Below are positions 62,127 through 64,000 of a stretch of 64,000 nt of DNA, piece by piece; position 1 is the first letter of the stretch; the number at the start of each line of letters is the position of its first letter. The stretch is from contig CAZMSD010000017.1 of the NCBI GenBank assembly GCA_964568855.1, positions 1-64,000 of the forward strand, written 5' to 3'. The position numbers and the translations under genes are program-made. Below the pieces are notes generated by a model. It was not told the DNA's origin, did not search any database, and saw only the letters and a list, made by a program, of their open reading frames with translations. The stretch comes from CAZMSD01 sp964568855. Its GTDB lineage: Bacteria; CAIWAD01.

Positions 62127-64000
62127 TCATTTGATCAACACCAATTCCCTGCTCAGCACTTGATTGTCTGATCGCAACCTGCAGATGTACTTTCCGGAAC
62201 TCACGGATCGACCCGCGTCGTCGGTCCCATTCCAAATAAATCGGTGTTGCCCGGCGGCCAGGTCGGCATCGACCAAGATGCAGACGCGCTGTCCGATCAG
62301 GTTGAAGATGCCCAATTCTATGCGCGATGCACTGGGCAGGGAGAATGTGACCGTGGTGGCGGAATTGAACGGGTTGGGAAAAGCGTCGTTCAACTCGATT
62401 GCGTTAGAGGCGGTTTCACCAACCGTCGCTTCGATATCGTTGACGGGACTGTTCAAGAGGAATTGGTCGAGTGTATCACCGCTGACTGAGATGGCGACGA
62501 AAGAAAGGACCTCGCCATCGATCTTGACTGCGCAGAAATGGCGCTCACTCGCGGCTGTGACGATATACGGATAAGCAAGGTTGGGAGTGTGCAGCGGCGC
62601 CCCGCCACCGCCGGTGGTGATGTGCTGAATGCTGTCCCACTTCGGCGCGAGCGTAGTAGTGATTATGCCCGGTAAACACGATCGATACGCCATGTTTGAC
62701 GCACAACGCTGGATGTAATTCTGCACGGCCGTGTTGTTGCCATGTCCACCGCCGGCCGACCATCCTGGCTCATGGAAGACAAGGAATCGCCAGGGCTTCC
62801 TAGTCGTGGAGAGATCATTCACGATCCAGGTATGCTGCGCGGAACCGGGTGAGTAGCTGACATACTGATCGATCACCGTGAAATGAGCCGGGCCATAGTC
62901 GAAGGACCAGTAGCAGGGGCTTTCGTGAGGATATGGGAAGTACTTGGTGAACACCACTCCGGAGTCCTCGTGATTGCCCCGGCATGCCTGGTAGGGCAAA
63001 GCGGCGAGCATGGTCTGGATATTGGTGTATGAGGGGGCGAAGAACTCGGTGTCCCAGTCGCCTTCCTCGTCCCCGTCGGCGACGAGATCTCCCACGGAGA
63101 TAAGCAACGACTTCAGCTCGGGATCTGCCGCATATGCGGATGTGATCGCGCCGGCAACCTGGTCATGAATGGCGGGATTGCTGCGTGTATCACCGTATGC
63201 GAAGAATCCAATTTCGCTTTCCCCGCGGGGAGGCGCCGTGCGGAAGGAACCGGTGAAAACGTCATTCTCCGCAACTACCCGGTAATAGCAGGTCGTGGCA
63301 GGAGGTAGATCCGCGATGGTGTAACTGTGTTGGTGGTCATCGCCGTACTCGAAAGACACCTCGCTTCCGAGGTCGTAGCTGAATTGACTGTCATCGCCGA
63401 ACTCGAAGGTGTTTTCGTTTCCGAGTTCGACCGGCGACCTGAAGCCCCACTCGATGTGACACGTATCCGAAGTGTAAAGCTGCCAGACGATCTGCATCTT
63501 CGAATTATCGTCCGGATAGATCAGGTAGGGAGCCTTGCGGACGGGATGAAGCAGCTCCTCCAGGCCGAAGACCTCGAGATCGAAACTGATGTCGGAACTT
63601 GTGACACGTCGTTGATGGACTTCCACCGCGATCACATTAATGCCTGAAACAAGGTCCGACGAATCAACGTAATACTCATTGAATGCGTCCTCCGCAGCGC
63701 CACTCACGGTGGATGAAGCAAGGGTGACGTAGCTGATTGTACCCGCCGGCATGTTCGACCGCTGGATCTCCGTGCCGTTCAGGTAGAGCACGGCCCCATC
63801 GTCGCGGAGTAGTCTCAGCTGCAGGAAGTTGAACTGCGAGGGATCGGCCACGTCGAAGGAATGCCGGAAATAGGTGGTGACGTACCTGTTGTTGGGATCC
63901 GGCCCGTAGCTCACAACCGTGGCTTCATCGCCGTCGCCGTATCCCAGTTGAGCGGGGCCTCCGCTCCAGGCGCTGTCGTCGAATCCCGTGCCGCGCCACA
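62127..64000 (-). CDS. T9SS-exported metallophosphoesterase, 5' end outside the window, internal frame slip
   Basis: At least 623 residues; the frame is open to the right edge (WRGTGFDDSAW..), so the start lies outside. A beta-sandwich N-terminal part is followed by a fibronectin-like domain with an 18-residue tandem repeat, then a calcineurin-type phosphoesterase with FAYGDTRSN, SVGDLVADG, CRGNHED and LVFHEPG. The C-terminal 90 residues are a T9SS type-A sorting domain (LNDAFPNPFNSATTVTFSLP to LVLIK). Between about 62638 and 62709 the annotated frame reads nonsense, while the adjacent frame encodes VFTGHNHYYARAEV, the expected metal motif. Two single-base indels that cancel each other explain this. 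Without correction the enzyme would lack a metal histidine pair. Confidence 0.85.
   Translation of the reverse strand, partial: WRGTGFDDSAWSGGPAQLGYGDGDEATVVSYGPDPNNRYVTTYFRHSFDVADPSQFNFLQLRLLRDDGAVLYLNGTEIQRSNMPAGTISYVTLASSTVSGAAEDAFNEYYVDSSDLVSGINVIAVEVHQRRVTSSDISFDLEVFGLEELLHPVRKAPYLIYPDDNSKMQIVWQLYTSDTCHIEWGFRSPVELGNENTFEFGDDSQFSYDLGSEVSFEYGDDHQHSYTIADLPPATTCYYRVVAENDVFTGSFRTAPPRGESEIGFFAYGDTRSNPAIHDQVAGAITSAYAADPELKSLLISVGDLVADGDEEGDWDTEFFAPSYTNIQTMLAALPYQACRGNHEDSGVVFTKYFPYPHESPCYWSFDYGPAHFTVIDQYVSYSPGSAQHTWIVNDLSTTRKPWRFLVFHEPGWSAGGGHGNNTAVQNYIQRCASNMAYRSCLPGIITTTLAPKWDSIQHITTGGGGAPLHTPNLAYPYIVTAASERHFCAVKIDGEVLSFVAISVSGDTLDQFLLNSPVNDIEATVGETASNAIELNDAFPNPFNSATTVTFSLPSASRIELGIFNLIGQRVCILVDADLAAGQHRFIWNGTDDAGRSVSSGKYICRLRSDNQVLSRELVLIK

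Overview
The window is high-GC bacterial chromosome (about 62% by eye) with mostly housekeeping genes packed tightly on both strands. Three things point to a member of the FCB superphylum outside classical Bacteroidota, such as a Krumholzibacteriota- or Eisenbacteria-like lineage: a full-length SprA, the type IX secretion (T9SS) outer-membrane translocon; a PorX-type response regulator/PglZ protein; and a secreted metallophosphoesterase with a T9SS type-A C-terminal sorting domain. The phylum is inferred, not proven. I found no rRNA, tRNA or CRISPR array.

Layout. 0.3-12.4 kb: FAD oxidoreductase, M42 peptidase, secreted GH13 amylase, a 217-bp MITE-like element, asnS, purC, cysteine desulfurase, an M24 peptidase and a degenerate aldolase-like protein. 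12.4-24.4 kb: a Spy-like protein, then a likely operon of sprA, glutaminyl cyclase-like M28, prmA, a degenerate Ppx/GppA-like protein, an FmdB zinc ribbon and a methyltransferase. 24.3-32.6 kb (minus): a compact run secD-secF-purA-memo-DUF2520-porX-tsaE. 32.8-44.6 kb: M23 peptidase, a secreted M6-like pseudoprotease, hsp20 behind a sigma-54 promoter with phased upstream repeats, polA, an outer-membrane beta-barrel, mrp and a SprT-like protease. 44.6-55 kb is the accessory zone: a 43-residue membrane peptide, an AT-rich foreign gene, a Bax-inhibitor protein and a type III-like restriction operon (res, Schlafen/AlbA_2 regulator, mod). 55-64 kb: pta, coaD, SpoIIE phosphatase, STAS protein, SAP-domain peptide, galT, glgA, a toxin-antitoxin pair and the 5'-truncated T9SS cargo phosphoesterase.

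How the genes fit together. SprA, PorX and the sorting-domain cargo belong to one secretion route. SecDF, in the same gene run as porX, would supply the Sec step that precedes it. The QC-like enzyme beside sprA may modify exported N-termini. galT and glgA serve galactose and glycogen metabolism together with the GH13 enzyme. The STAS protein and SpoIIE phosphatase form a partner-switching pair.

Most notable for follow-up: (1) a palindromic 7-mer family GTRWYAC, 65 hits counted by hand, far above composition expectation; (2) a mod gene that has lost its SAM-binding motif through apparent in-frame deletions while the res gene looks intact; (3) the hsp20 sigma-54 promoter with helically phased CTGNCAG repeats; (4) three degenerate enzyme homologues (aldolase, Ppx/GppA, M6 peptidase); (5) two compensating indels that scramble the GHNH metal motif of the phosphoesterase; (6) a leaderless toxin-antitoxin transcript.
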